Of a stretch of DNA of 64,000 nucleotides, positions 43,186 to 52,457 are shown piece after piece; positions within the stretch are counted from its first letter, which is position 1, and the number at the start of each line of letters is the position of its first letter. Both the position numbers and the translations under genes were made by a program. The notes under the pieces were generated by a model. It saw only the letters and a list, made by a program, of their open reading frames with translations. It searched no databases and was not told the DNA's origin. Origin of the DNA: an uncultured Lachnospiraceae bacterium (GTDB lineage Bacteria > Bacillota > Clostridia > Lachnospirales > Lachnospiraceae); NCBI GenBank assembly GCA_934432885.1, contig CAKRYY010000007.1, forward strand, positions 14,934-78,933, written 5' to 3'.

Positions 43186-44382
43186 ATGAAAAAATGGTTG
43201 AGTCTGGTTCTGGCTACAGCTATGACGGCTTCTCTGTGCGCATGCGGCTCTGCTGCTGGAACAGGTGAGGCACCAAAGACAGAGGATGCAGCGGCTACGG
43301 AAGCGGCAGCAGAGGGCGATGGCGCAGCAGCATCTGCAGAGGGTGTGATGCCTGCAATCGCAAAGGAAGACATCAAAGTAGGTGTAATCCATATTACTGA
43401 TCCGGCGGAGGGCAGCGGATATACCTATACACATGATCAGGGAATCGTTGGCATGCAGAAAAATCTTGGCCTTGACGATTCACAGATTATCCGTAAGAAC
43501 AATGTAAATGATTCTGACGCAACAGCAATCGAAAATGCGATGCGTGAGTGCGTTGAGGAAGGCTGCAACATTATTTTTGCAACAAGCTGGGGCTTTATGG
43601 ATACCTGCGAAGCGCTGGCAGAAGAGTTCCCGGATGTTATTTTCTCTCACGGAACCGGATATAAATCCAATGGTGTAAACTTTAACAATTATTTTGGAAG
43701 AATTTATCAGGCAAGATACCTTGCAGGTATTGCAGCAGGTAAAAAGACCCAGACCAATAAGATTGGTTATGTAGCTGCAATGGGTCAGGATAACTCTGAG
43801 GTAACAGGCGGCTGCAACGCATTTGCAATGGGCGCTTATTCCGTAAATCCTGATTGTGAGGTATATGTAAAGGTAACCAATAGCTGGTTCGATCCGGAAG
43901 GTGAAGCACAGGCAGCTCAGGCTCTGATCGCAGAGGGCTGTGATGTAATCGGACAGCACTGTGATACTCCTAACCCGCAGACAGCAGCAGAAAAGGCTGG
44001 TGTTTTTGGTGTTGGCTATAACTCCGATATGTCCAAAGATGCACCGGATGCTGTTCTGACTTCCGTTATGTGGGATTGGTCCGTATATTATACAAAGGCA
44101 GTACAGTCTGTCATCGATGGTACATGGGATGGCTCTAACTATTTCGGCGGTATGGAAGACGGTCTTGTTACAATTGCACCTTTAGCTGATTTCTGTGCAG
44201 ATGGAACTCAGGAAGCGATTGATGAAGCAAAGGCAAAGATTGTTTCCGGCGAATGGGACGTATTTGACGGCGTAATTGAAACCAATGATGGCTCTACGGT
44301 AGGAACTGAGGGACAGCACATGGCTGACGCAGATATTACCGGAAACATGAACTGGTATTTCAAGAACGTTGTTGTAAAATAA
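43186..44382 (+). CDS. BMP-family ABC transporter substrate-binding lipoprotein
   Basis: A 398-residue lipoprotein of the Bmp/PnrA family that binds nucleosides in studied members. The signal peptide ends in the lipobox SLCACGS (Cys20); a low-complexity Ala/Glu/Thr linker (about 24-60) follows, then the PnrA-type domain with IKVGVIHITDPAEGSGYTYT and KIGYVAAMGQDN. The ATG at 43186 is 9-10 nt from AGGAGG; an in-frame ATG at 43168 lies upstream of that site. It heads an importer operon. A terminator follows before the ATPase gene. Confidence 0.93.
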   Translation: MKKWLSLVLATAMTASLCACGSAAGTGEAPKTEDAAATEAAAEGDGAAASAEGVMPAIAKEDIKVGVIHITDPAEGSGYTYTHDQGIVGMQKNLGLDDSQIIRKNNVNDSDATAIENAMRECVEEGCNIIFATSWGFMDTCEALAEEFPDVIFSHGTGYKSNGVNFNNYFGRIYQARYLAGIAAGKKTQTNKIGYVAAMGQDNSEVTGGCNAFAMGAYSVNPDCEVYVKVTNSWFDPEGEAQAAQALIAEGCDVIGQHCDTPNPQTAAEKAGVFGVGYNSDMSKDAPDAVLTSVMWDWSVYYTKAVQSVIDGTWDGSNYFGGMEDGLVTIAPLADFCADGTQEAIDEAKAKIVSGEWDVFDGVIETNDGSTVGTEGQHMADADITGNMNWYFKNVVVK

Positions 44383-44400
44383 TAAAACAAAGTCTATTTA

Positions 44401-44432
44401 CAGGCGGTCACTTATTATGACCGCCTGATTTT
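44401..44432 (+). terminator. Hairpin between binding-protein and ATPase genes
   Basis: A perfect 10-bp stem CAGGCGGTCA with its complement around a 7-nt loop, followed by ATTTTG. It may stop most transcripts so that the binding protein is made in excess. Confidence 0.82.
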
Positions 44433-44456
44433 GTACAAACGACAGGATGAAAAACT

Positions 44457-45995
44457 ATGGAAAATACGGCTGCGGCAGAGAATGCCATTGAGTGCAGGAA
44501 AATTACAAAAACTTTTGGAACTGTGATTGCCAATGACGAGATCGACCTCTCTGTCCGTTACGGCGAGATATTGGCGCTGCTGGGAGAAAACGGTTCCGGT
44601 AAAACAACGCTGATGAATATGCTCTCAGGAATCTATCATCCGGACAGCGGACAGATCAGGATTGGCGGAAATGAAGTGACAATCAGTTCGCCGGTAGATG
44701 CCATGCGTCTTGGAATCGGTATGATTCATCAGCATTTCAAGCTGGTGGAAGCCTTTCGGGCAATGGATAATATCATACTTGGAACGGAAGGCAAAAAACC
44801 GGGTAATAAGATTCTGAAGGAAAAAATACGTCAGATCAGTGCTGGATTTGGCTTGGAAATAGAGCCGGAAAAATATGTTTCAGAAATGAGTGTCAGCGAA
44901 AAGCAGACGGTAGAGATTTTAAAGGTCTTATACAGAGGCGCACAGATTTTGATTCTGGATGAGCCTACCGCGGTTCTGACACCTCAGGAGACAGACAGGC
45001 TGTTTACAATTCTGCGCAGGATGAAGGAAAAGGGCTGCGCCATTATCATCATTACCCATAAGCTGCAGGAGGTGCTCTCAATCAGCGACCGTGTAACGAT
45101 TCTGCGGAAGGGAAAGAGTATTGATACGGTAAAAACAGCGGATTGCGATACAGCAAAGCTGACAGAGCTGATGGTAGGACACGCCGTAAATCTTGAGATA
45201 GAACGTCCAGAGCCAGTTCGCCCTGAAACGATTTTAAAGGTTGTAGATTTGACGGTAGATAAGCCGGATGGCAGCCGGGCAATCGATGATATTTCCTTTG
45301 AAATCAAAAAGGGAGAAATCCTCGGTGTTGCTGGCGTTGCAGGCAGCGGACAAAAAGAGCTTTGCGAGACAATCGCAGGTCTGATGCAGGCAAAGGCAGG
45401 TGCTGTTTTGTATGAAAAGGAAAATCTGCTTGGCAAGAGCCCGTCTGAGATTATTGCGAAGGGCGTCAGCATGAGCTTTGTCCCGGAGGACCGCCTTGGT
45501 ATGGGACTGGTAGCGTCTATGGGAATGACAGATAATATGCTGTTAAAGAATTACCGCGAAGGGAAGGGACCCTTCGTAAACCGGAAGCCTGCAAGAGAGC
45601 TTGCACAGAAGCTTGTGGAAAAGCTTCGTATCGTAACGCCGGGAATTGAGGTTCCGGTGCGCCTGATGAGTGGCGGAAACGTACAGAAGGTACTGCTCGG
45701 AAGGGAGATTGAGTCCAATCCAAATCTGTTGGTTACAGCATATCCGGTCAGAGGACTTGACATCAACTCCTCTTATACGGTGTATGAGCTTTTAAATGAA
45801 CAGAAAAAGAAAAACGTGGCAGTTATGTATATTGGAGAGGACCTTGATGTTCTGCTTGAGCTTTCCGACAGGATTATGGTGCTGTGTCACGGCAGGATAA
45901 CAGGAATTCTGGATGCAAAAAAAGCGACGAAGGAAAAGATCGGTCTTTTGATGACTGGTGAAAATACAGATGAAAAGGAGGCGGCAGACAGATGA
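44457..45995 (+). CDS. Sugar/nucleoside ABC transporter ATP-binding protein (two domains)
   Basis: A 512-residue ATPase with two nucleotide-binding domains. Domain 1: GENGSGKTTLMNML, SVSEKQTVEILKVLYRGA and ILDEPTAVLTPQE. Domain 2 is degenerate: GVAGSGQKELCE, LMSGGNVQKVLLGRE, then VTAYPVRGLD in place of a normal Walker B. This is typical of the BmpA-linked nucleoside importers (NupB/YufO-like). It overlaps the first permease gene by 4 bp. Confidence 0.94.
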   Translation: MENTAAAENAIECRKITKTFGTVIANDEIDLSVRYGEILALLGENGSGKTTLMNMLSGIYHPDSGQIRIGGNEVTISSPVDAMRLGIGMIHQHFKLVEAFRAMDNIILGTEGKKPGNKILKEKIRQISAGFGLEIEPEKYVSEMSVSEKQTVEILKVLYRGAQILILDEPTAVLTPQETDRLFTILRRMKEKGCAIIIITHKLQEVLSISDRVTILRKGKSIDTVKTADCDTAKLTELMVGHAVNLEIERPEPVRPETILKVVDLTVDKPDGSRAIDDISFEIKKGEILGVAGVAGSGQKELCETIAGLMQAKAGAVLYEKENLLGKSPSEIIAKGVSMSFVPEDRLGMGLVASMGMTDNMLLKNYREGKGPFVNRKPARELAQKLVEKLRIVTPGIEVPVRLMSGGNVQKVLLGREIESNPNLLVTAYPVRGLDINSSYTVYELLNEQKKKNVAVMYIGEDLDVLLELSDRIMVLCHGRITGILDAKKATKEKIGLLMTGENTDEKEAADR

Positions 45996-47080
45996 TGGAA
46001 CAATATCAGACAAAGGAACCGCTTCTTCATATTGTAAAAAGAGCGGAGCTTGGCAGAAGGCAGGTTATTATGCTGCGTATTGTAGCCGTGCTGTTATCCA
46101 TTCTTGTTGGCGGTTTGTTTATCCTTGCGATTGGTCAGAATCCGTTTGTCATTTATGGAACGATTTTATCAGGCGCTTTCCGCTCTGCAATGGCAATACA
46201 GGCTACGGTAAAGATCATGATACCGCTTTTGATTTCGGCGCTTGGCGTTACGCTTGCCTTTAAGATGAAATTCTGGAATATCGGTGCTGAGGGACAGATT
46301 ATCTTTGGAGCAACCTGCGCTTCCTATTTTGCATTATTCCATTCGAATTGGAATCATGTGGTGCTTGTAATCGTCATGCTGCTTGCAGGCATGATAGGCG
46401 GCGGCTTATGGGGATTACTCCCAGCCATTTTCAAGGTGCGCTATAATACAAATGAAACATTGTTTACGCTGATGTTAAACTATATTGCACTTCATATTGT
46501 TTCTTATTTAAGAGACGGTCCATGGATGGACCCTTCTTCACAGGGGTTTCCCAAGATTGCCCGTTTTGATAAGAATGCGTCCTTGGATAAGCTCTTTGGG
46601 ATTCAGTTTGGATGGGTAATTGCACTGCTTCTTACGGCAGCTGTATTTGTTTATCTGAAATACTCCAAGCAGGGATATGAAATCAGTGTAGTTGGCGAAA
46701 GTCAGGATACTGCGCGCTATGCCGGTATGCACGTAAAGAGCATTATTCTGCGTACGATGTTTTTAAGCGGTGCAGTCTGCGGGCTTGCAGGAATGGTACA
46801 GGCGACAGGTTCGGATATTACGCTGACAACGGCAGTCGCAGGAGGCGTTGGCTTTACAGCAATCATTGTAGCGTGGCTGGCACAGCTGAATCCGGTAATG
46901 ATTCTGGTAGTCTCCTTTTTATTCAGCGTACTGGAAAAGGGGAGCAGCGTTGTACAGTCTTCCTTTGGTCTTTCTACGGATTGCGCGGATGTTTTGCAGG
47001 GAATTATTTTGTTCTTCATTCTTGGCTGTGAATTTTTTGTACATTATAAATTTGTGCTGCGCAAAAAGGGAGGTGCCTGA
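45992..47080 (+). CDS. ABC transporter permease, first subunit (YufP-like)
   Basis: A 362-residue membrane protein with about ten hydrophobic segments and the family block KMKFWNIGAEGQIIFGA. It is a BPD_transp_2 permease. ATGA overlap with the ATPase stop. It pairs with the next gene to form the channel of the nucleoside importer. Confidence 0.93.
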   Translation: MMEQYQTKEPLLHIVKRAELGRRQVIMLRIVAVLLSILVGGLFILAIGQNPFVIYGTILSGAFRSAMAIQATVKIMIPLLISALGVTLAFKMKFWNIGAEGQIIFGATCASYFALFHSNWNHVVLVIVMLLAGMIGGGLWGLLPAIFKVRYNTNETLFTLMLNYIALHIVSYLRDGPWMDPSSQGFPKIARFDKNASLDKLFGIQFGWVIALLLTAAVFVYLKYSKQGYEISVVGESQDTARYAGMHVKSIILRTMFLSGAVCGLAGMVQATGSDITLTTAVAGGVGFTAIIVAWLAQLNPVMILVVSFLFSVLEKGSSVVQSSFGLSTDCADVLQGIILFFILGCEFFVHYKFVLRKKGGA

Positions 47081-47082
47081 CC

Positions 47083-48033
47083 ATGTTCTATAATTTTCTG
47101 ATAGCTGCCGTTGGTGCAGGCGTACCGCTTTTATTTGGTACGGTGGGTGAAATTTTATGTGAAAAGACAGGACACCTGAATCTGGGTGTAGAGGGTATGA
47201 TGTCAATTGGCGCCTGCGCAGGCTTTTTGTTCGGTTACATAACAGACAGCTTCTGGATTGCAATATTGGCTGCCGCAGCGGCTGGTGCGCTCAGTGCATT
47301 GATTTATGCAGTGCTGACGGTAACATTTATGGCAGACCAGAATGTTGCAGGACTGACGCTTACCATATTTGGAATCGGGCTTGCAAACTTTATCGGTATT
47401 CTGGCACTTGGTGGAACACAGGAGGGTACGTTGAAGCTTCCTGAGAATATTATGGCAGCGATGCAGAATATTCATATTGCAGGATTAAGTGAGCTCCCGG
47501 TTGTGGGACCTCTGTTGTTTTCCTATTGTCCCTTTGTCTATATTGGCGTTGTAATCGCTATCCTTTGCGGATTTTATCTGGATAAGACAAAAGCAGGACT
47601 GAATGTACAGGCAATCGGGGAAAATCCGGCAGCGGCGGATGCGGCGGGCATTCAGGTTGTCAAATGGAAATATATCAATATCCTGTCGGGCGGTGCAATC
47701 TGTGGGATTGGCGGCGCTTACTGCTCCATGATTATCAATGGAGGTGTATGGATCAGTGATAATGTCGGAGGTCTTGGCTGGATTGCAGTAGCGCTTGTTA
47801 TTTTTGCAAACTGGAAGCCGGTTTATGCGATTGGCGGCTCCTTTGTATTTGGAGCGCTCCGTGTGTTGAAATTTTATGTACCAAAGAGCATGTTCGCATT
47901 TCCGAATGCTTTTTACGATATGCTTCCGTTTCTCATTACAGCCATCGTTCTGGTACTCAGCTCGATGCGTAAAAACGGTCGGATTGGTATTCCTGCGAGC
48001 CTTGGTCTGAATTATTTTAGAGAGGACCGTTAA
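47083..48033 (+). CDS. ABC transporter permease, second subunit (YufQ-like)
   Basis: A 316-residue permease with about nine hydrophobic segments and GHLNLGVEGMMSIGACAGFL, matching the second BPD_transp_2 permease of Bmp-type importers; GENPAAADAAGI is another family landmark. The start is 2 bp after the preceding stop, with GGGAGG upstream. Confidence 0.94.
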   Translation: MFYNFLIAAVGAGVPLLFGTVGEILCEKTGHLNLGVEGMMSIGACAGFLFGYITDSFWIAILAAAAAGALSALIYAVLTVTFMADQNVAGLTLTIFGIGLANFIGILALGGTQEGTLKLPENIMAAMQNIHIAGLSELPVVGPLLFSYCPFVYIGVVIAILCGFYLDKTKAGLNVQAIGENPAAADAAGIQVVKWKYINILSGGAICGIGGAYCSMIINGGVWISDNVGGLGWIAVALVIFANWKPVYAIGGSFVFGALRVLKFYVPKSMFAFPNAFYDMLPFLITAIVLVLSSMRKNGRIGIPASLGLNYFREDR

Positions 48034-48035
48034 GC

Positions 48036-48064
48036 TTGACAGAAAATGGGACTTCTGTTATCCT
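48036..48064 (+). promoter_or_regulatory. Promoter before the small exported protein gene
   Basis: TTGACA (48036-48041), 17 bp, TATCCT (48059-48064), starting right after the permease stop. Confidence 0.65.
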
Positions 48065-48085
48065 TTTTCTCGTTGAGGTGTTTTT

Positions 48086-48496
48086 ATGCGTGTCATAAGA
48101 TGCAATCGATATTTTTGTTTTTTCTTGATATTTGCAGTATTGATGGTAGGAATCTGTGCTGATGTAACTGGCACAGAGTCCTGCTTTTTGTCTGTTAAAT
48201 CCATTTCACAGATGCACCCTGCTACAATCGTAAGAAACAGAATGGCAAGGCAGGATGCCCTGATTGAAGAAAACTCCGGCGGCGGACAGCAAAATGGAAG
48301 CGCTGCAAAGGAAACGTCTGCAGGCTGGGAGGTAAATGGCGAAGATGGGGGATGTGATTCTTATCATTCCATTTTTGCAGAATCGCGGCTGTCGCTAAAG
48401 CAGATGGCGCAGCGGGTGCGATGTTATGATTTTGGAAATGCAGTCATTATTAGTTATGTACATAGTCAGGACGGATCAAAAAGCGCATTTTTTTAA
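48086..48496 (+). CDS. Small exported protein, unknown function
   Basis: I do not recognise this 136-residue protein. It has a clear N-terminal hydrophobic signal (CFFLIFAVLMVGI) after a basic start, then a hydrophilic part rich in Gly, Ser and Glu with a Gly/Gln low-complexity stretch (NSGGGQQNGSA), and a final region CYDFGNAVIISYVHSQDGS. A proper promoter and a GAGGTG site 7 nt before the ATG support it as a gene. It lies between the importer and a permease, both unrelated in type. Confidence 0.55.
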   Translation: MRVIRCNRYFCFFLIFAVLMVGICADVTGTESCFLSVKSISQMHPATIVRNRMARQDALIEENSGGGQQNGSAAKETSAGWEVNGEDGGCDSYHSIFAESRLSLKQMAQRVRCYDFGNAVIISYVHSQDGSKSAFF

Positions 48497-48568
48497 GTCT
48501 TAAAAGGCAGAACAGATTCTGCAGGGCAGTGTGCCTGTATTTAACCAAAAAAGATAGGAGGAGAAATA

Positions 48569-49924
48569 ATGTTGATCGCACAAATATTAGCTGTTGCAAT
48601 TTTCATTATTATGTTCGGACTGATCGTGTCGGAGAAGATAGAGCGTCATGTAGTTTCGTTAGGCTGCGGAATTCTGATGATTGCGCTCGTGTTCGGCGTT
48701 TGTATGCGTAGTCCGGCTGCCGTAATAGAAACCTTGAATGTAAAAGCATTTTTCCATACAAGCTTCTGGTATGCGGCAGGTGCAGCCGAGGAGGCGAGCA
48801 CAGGAATTAACTGGGAGACAATTTTGTTCATTGCTGGTATGATGATAATGGTAGAAGGTATGGGACGCGCAGGCTTTTTCCGCTGGCTCTGCCTTTGTAT
48901 CGCCAAAGCGGTAAAATATAAGGCGGTTCCTATTTTCATTACCTTTATGCTTATGTCTTTTGGACTTGCGATGTTCATCGACAGTATCACAGTCATTCTG
49001 TTTCTGGCGGCAGTAACGGTAGAGCTGGCACAGCTTTTGGGCTTTAGTCCGATACCAGTTATTATAGCCGAAATTTTCTGCGCAAATCTTGGTGGGAGTG
49101 CTACGATGTGCGGAGACCCGCCAAACATTATTATCGGGACCTCACTTGGCTATACCTTTGGTGATTTCATCAGCAATACAGGTATCATCGCAGTAATTTC
49201 ACTGGTATTTACGGTTGTATATTTTTATCTCTGTTTCCACAAGGAGCTGAGCAGAAAAACAGGCGAGGAGCATGCAGCTTCCTATCCGCTTCCGTCAAGT
49301 GCGATTGAAAATGAAAAAGACTTTTTAATAAGCTGTGTTATTTTCCTCTGTGCAGTTGTGCTTTTGATTACCCACGCGCAGACAGGACTTACTGTTGCTA
49401 CGATTGGCGTAGGCATTGGTATTATTACACTGCTGACATCAGGAAGAGAAGCAGTTACGCTGCTTAAAAAGCTGGATTATAAAACGCTTCTGTTTTTTGT
49501 AGGATTGTTTGTAGTGGTAGGCGGATTGGAGCAGACCGGTATTCTGGCTGTGATTGCAGACTTTATCGCAACAATCAGCGGAGATAATGCAATGCTGATG
49601 ATTGCCATTGTTCTGTGGATTTCAGCGGTTGCCAGCGCCTTTGTAGACAATATTCCGTTTGCGGCAACAATGATACCAATTATTAAGTCTTTGTCAGAAA
49701 TGGCAGGGATTGACCTTTCAGTCCTTTCATGGACGCTTGCAATGGGAACGGATATTGGTGGAAGCGGAACTCCGATTGGCGCTTCTGCAAACGTTGTAGG
49801 AATTGCTGTTGCATCCAAAAACGGACATGTAATCGGCTGGGGAAAATATTGTAAATATGCGGCACCGGCCACAATTATTGTCATAGTTGTAAGTATGCTG
49901 TGTATCTATGTCAGATACTTTTAA
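48569..49924 (+). CDS. ArsB/NhaD-family (SLC13-like) ion or anion permease
   Basis: A 451-residue membrane protein with about eleven hydrophobic segments. NLGGSATMCGDPPNIIIGTS and ASAFVDNIPFAATMIPIIKS with SGTPIGASANVVGIAVA are the duplicated signature motifs of the citrate transporter/ArsB/NhaD superfamily. Substrates range from sodium/proton exchange to dicarboxylates and arsenite. GGAGGAG precedes the ATG. It is followed 28 bp later by a cytidylate-kinase-like gene. Confidence 0.9.
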   Translation: MLIAQILAVAIFIIMFGLIVSEKIERHVVSLGCGILMIALVFGVCMRSPAAVIETLNVKAFFHTSFWYAAGAAEEASTGINWETILFIAGMMIMVEGMGRAGFFRWLCLCIAKAVKYKAVPIFITFMLMSFGLAMFIDSITVILFLAAVTVELAQLLGFSPIPVIIAEIFCANLGGSATMCGDPPNIIIGTSLGYTFGDFISNTGIIAVISLVFTVVYFYLCFHKELSRKTGEEHAASYPLPSSAIENEKDFLISCVIFLCAVVLLITHAQTGLTVATIGVGIGIITLLTSGREAVTLLKKLDYKTLLFFVGLFVVVGGLEQTGILAVIADFIATISGDNAMLMIAIVLWISAVASAFVDNIPFAATMIPIIKSLSEMAGIDLSVLSWTLAMGTDIGGSGTPIGASANVVGIAVASKNGHVIGWGKYCKYAAPATIIVIVVSMLCIYVRYF

Positions 49925-49952
49925 AAAAGGATAAGGATGGGAGGAAGGCAAT

Positions 49953-50552
49953 ATGGAAAAACAGCTTATCATTTCTGTCGGAAGAGAATTCGGCAGCGGC
50001 GGTCATGTCATTGCGGAAGCATTGGCAAAGCGTTTTGGGATACCGCTTTATGATCAGAATCTGTTGGCAAACATTGCGAAGGAAAGAAATCTGGATGCAG
50101 GTGAGCTGGATAGATATGACGAAACGCCCAAGAACAGACTGTTTTACCGGAAAGTCAAGGGATATTCCAATTCCCCGGAGGAGAATGTGGCAAATCTTCA
50201 GTTTGCACATCTGCAAAAGCTGGCAAAAGAAGGAGAATCCTTCGTGATTGTCGGCAGATGCGCAGAAACAAAGCTTAAGGAATTCCCCGCATTGGTTTCC
50301 ATTTTTGTACTTGGCGATATGGAAACAAAAGTGGAAAGAGTTATGAAGAAATATGAGCTGTCCAGAGGAGATGCCGAGCAGCTTATCAAGAAGATGGACT
50401 GGAAGCGCAAGAGCTACCATAATTATTACTGTGGCGGCAAGTGGGGCGATTCCAGAAATTACGATTTATCGATTAACAGCAGCACGCTGGGAATCGAGGA
50501 AACCGTAAATATCATAGACACATTTGTAAAAGCAAAACAGAAAGCAGAATAA
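49953..50552 (+). CDS. Cytidylate kinase-like protein
   Basis: A 199-residue P-loop protein of the cytidylate-kinase-like family (PF13189). It begins LIISVGREFGSGGHVIAEAL; the phosphate loop is GREFGSGG, lacking the usual GKST, and GRCAETKLKE follows. The activity is not established in the family; the standard cmk is at 6934. GGGAGG precedes the ATG. Confidence 0.85.
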   Translation: MEKQLIISVGREFGSGGHVIAEALAKRFGIPLYDQNLLANIAKERNLDAGELDRYDETPKNRLFYRKVKGYSNSPEENVANLQFAHLQKLAKEGESFVIVGRCAETKLKEFPALVSIFVLGDMETKVERVMKKYELSRGDAEQLIKKMDWKRKSYHNYYCGGKWGDSRNYDLSINSSTLGIEETVNIIDTFVKAKQKAE

Positions 50553-50564
50553 GCATAAAAGAAA

Positions 50565-50607
50565 TACCCCTTTCATATATTACACTAAGTATGGAAGGGG
50601 TAATTTT
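50565..50607 (+). promoter_or_regulatory. Hairpin covering the spoIVA ribosome binding site
   Basis: A 13-bp stem (50565-50577 with 50590-50602, one G-U pair, 12-nt loop) followed by TTTT and the spoIVA ATG. Its 3' arm contains GGAAGGGG, the only ribosome site for spoIVA. It can act as a terminator of the preceding gene or as a block on translation of any read-through message. Confidence 0.75.
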
Positions 50608-52095
50608 ATGGACGTAAATACAAGGCAGGAATACGATCTGTACAACGATATACAGAAACGGTGTGGCGGAGAAATCTATCTGGGTATTGTCGGGCCGGTG
50701 CGGACAGGAAAATCCACATTTATTAAGCGTTTTATGGACTTGATGGTGCTTCCTTATATGACAGATGAACATGCAAAGGAGCGTGCACAGGATGAGCTCC
50801 CGCAAAGCTCCGGCGGAAAGACGATTACGACGACAGAACCGAAATTCATTCCAAAGGAAGCTGCTGCGATTACGCTGGATGAAGGAATCGATATAAAGGT
50901 GCGGCTGATTGACTGTGTGGGCTATATGGTAGATGGCGCCGTAGGACATCTGGAGGGCGAAACTGAACGTATGGTAAAAACACCCTGGTCAGATGCAGAA
51001 ATTCCCTTTACGCAGGCGGCTGAAACCGGTACGCGGAAGGTTATCAGCGAACATTCCACAATCGGACTTGTGGTCACAACGGATGGAAGCTTTGGAGAGC
51101 TGGGGCGTGACAAGTACATAGAGGCTGAGGAGAGAACTGTTGCGGAGCTGAAGCGTCTGAAAAAGCCGTTTCTTGTCCTGCTTAATACAGAAAAGCCCTA
51201 TGCGCCTGAGGTCAAAAAGCTTGCTGCTGAATTGCAGGAAAAGTATCAGGTGACGGTGCTGCCAGTAAACTGCGAGCAGCTTAAGGAAAATGACATTTAT
51301 CATATTCTGGAAAGCGTAATGTACGAATTTCCGCTGTCGATGATTGAATTTTACCTGCCGGGCTGGGTAGAAATGCTGCCGTTGACACACCCACTGAAGG
51401 CAGAGCTGATTGAAAAAATCAGTGAGGCGACGGCTTCCATGAATACCGTGCGGGATGCAAGAGAGCATCCAATTGATTTTGAGAGCGAGTATGTAAAACG
51501 CTGTAAGATGGATGGCATCAATATGGCGGATGGCTGTGTCCGTGTATTGATTGAGGTAGAGGATTCCTATTATTATCAGATGTTAAGCGAGCTGATAGGA
51601 GAAGAAATTACAGACGAGTATCATCTGATATCCGCAATGAAGGAGTTGGCACAGATGAAAAAGGAGTATGTAAAGGTACTTCATGCGGTGGAGTCCGTCC
51701 GTGCGAAGGGATACGGCGTAGTAACGCCTGAGCGGGATGAGATAACGCTCGCCCCGCCGGAGGTTATCCGACATGGCAATAAATATGGCGTCAAAATCAA
51801 AGCGGAGAGCCCGTCGATTCATCTGATCCGGGCAAATATCCAGACAGAGATTGCACCGATTGTCGGCTCTCAGGAGCAGGCAGAGGACTTGATACGGTAT
51901 ATATCGGATGCAGGCAGCAGTGAAAATGGTATCTGGGAGACAAATATATTCGGAAAGACAGTGGAGCAGCTTGTCAATGATGGAATTACCGGAAAAATCG
52001 CAATGATTGGCGAAGAAAGCCAGGTAAAGCTGCAGGAGACCATGCAGAAGATTGTCAACGATTCCAACGGCGGTATTGTGTGCCTGATCATATAA
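50608..52095 (+). CDS. spoIVA: Stage IV sporulation protein A
   Basis: A 495-residue ATPase that polymerises on the forespore surface as the base of the spore coat. Walker A GPVRTGKSTF is at residues 31-40; TTTEPKFIPKEAA, GYMVDGAVGH and the C-terminal hydrophobic end GGIVCLII (membrane-surface anchoring by SpoVM) are typical. Length matches B. subtilis SpoIVA. This supports an endospore-forming lineage. The start is 7 nt after GGAAGGGG, which is buried in a hairpin. Confidence 0.96.
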   Translation: MDVNTRQEYDLYNDIQKRCGGEIYLGIVGPVRTGKSTFIKRFMDLMVLPYMTDEHAKERAQDELPQSSGGKTITTTEPKFIPKEAAAITLDEGIDIKVRLIDCVGYMVDGAVGHLEGETERMVKTPWSDAEIPFTQAAETGTRKVISEHSTIGLVVTTDGSFGELGRDKYIEAEERTVAELKRLKKPFLVLLNTEKPYAPEVKKLAAELQEKYQVTVLPVNCEQLKENDIYHILESVMYEFPLSMIEFYLPGWVEMLPLTHPLKAELIEKISEATASMNTVRDAREHPIDFESEYVKRCKMDGINMADGCVRVLIEVEDSYYYQMLSELIGEEITDEYHLISAMKELAQMKKEYVKVLHAVESVRAKGYGVVTPERDEITLAPPEVIRHGNKYGVKIKAESPSIHLIRANIQTEIAPIVGSQEQAEDLIRYISDAGSSENGIWETNIFGKTVEQLVNDGITGKIAMIGEESQVKLQETMQKIVNDSNGGIVCLII

Positions 52096-52114
52096 TTTTG
52101 TGACAAAAAAGTAT

Positions 52115-52143
52115 TTGACATTTATTGCGGGCGGTGCTAAAGT
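52115..52143 (+). promoter_or_regulatory. Promoter of the thrS T-box leader
   Basis: TTGACA (52115-52120), 17 bp, TAAAGT (52138-52143), just after the spoIVA stop. Confidence 0.8.
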
Positions 52144-52149
52144 AGCCAT

Positions 52150-52412
52150 AAAGAAAAAGGCAATGACGGAAAGAGTAGCAGATTGGAAGCATCCAGAGAG
52201 AATGACATTTGGTGGAAGTCATTTATGAAGAAAATTTGTGAAAACCATTCCCAAGCTGCAGTGCTGAAAAAAACTTGCTAGGCGCTGACGTCTGCCCGCG
52301 TTAAGGGATAGGATTTGTTGGAATCTGAAGTGAAACGATAAGGTGGAACCGTGCTTATGCACCCTTAGAGATATGGATAGTATCTGTATCTCTGAGGGTG
52401 TTTTTGTTTTGC
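52150..52412 (+). promoter_or_regulatory. T-box riboswitch of thrS
   Basis: A tRNA-sensing leader. The T-box sequence AGGTGGAACCGTGC is at 52341-52354. The terminator is a 14-bp stem with C at 52360 through A 52373 and 52387-52400, followed by T5GT4. A threonine ACC triplet at 52244-52246 (in GTGAAAACCATTCC) sits where the specifier is expected. Uncharged tRNA-Thr should stabilise the antiterminator and switch on thrS. Confidence 0.92.
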
Positions 52413-52434
52413 AGGCACCGTTCGCGCGCAAACT
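52409..52434 (-). repeat. Dispersed intergenic repeat, partial copy D (reverse strand)
   Basis: On the minus strand, GCGCGAACGGTGCCTGCAA and the flanking bases match copy A at 19 of 22 positions. It lies between the T-box terminator and the thrS start. Confidence 0.45.
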
Positions 52435-52457
52435 TTTTTTATGAGAAAGGAGATAAC

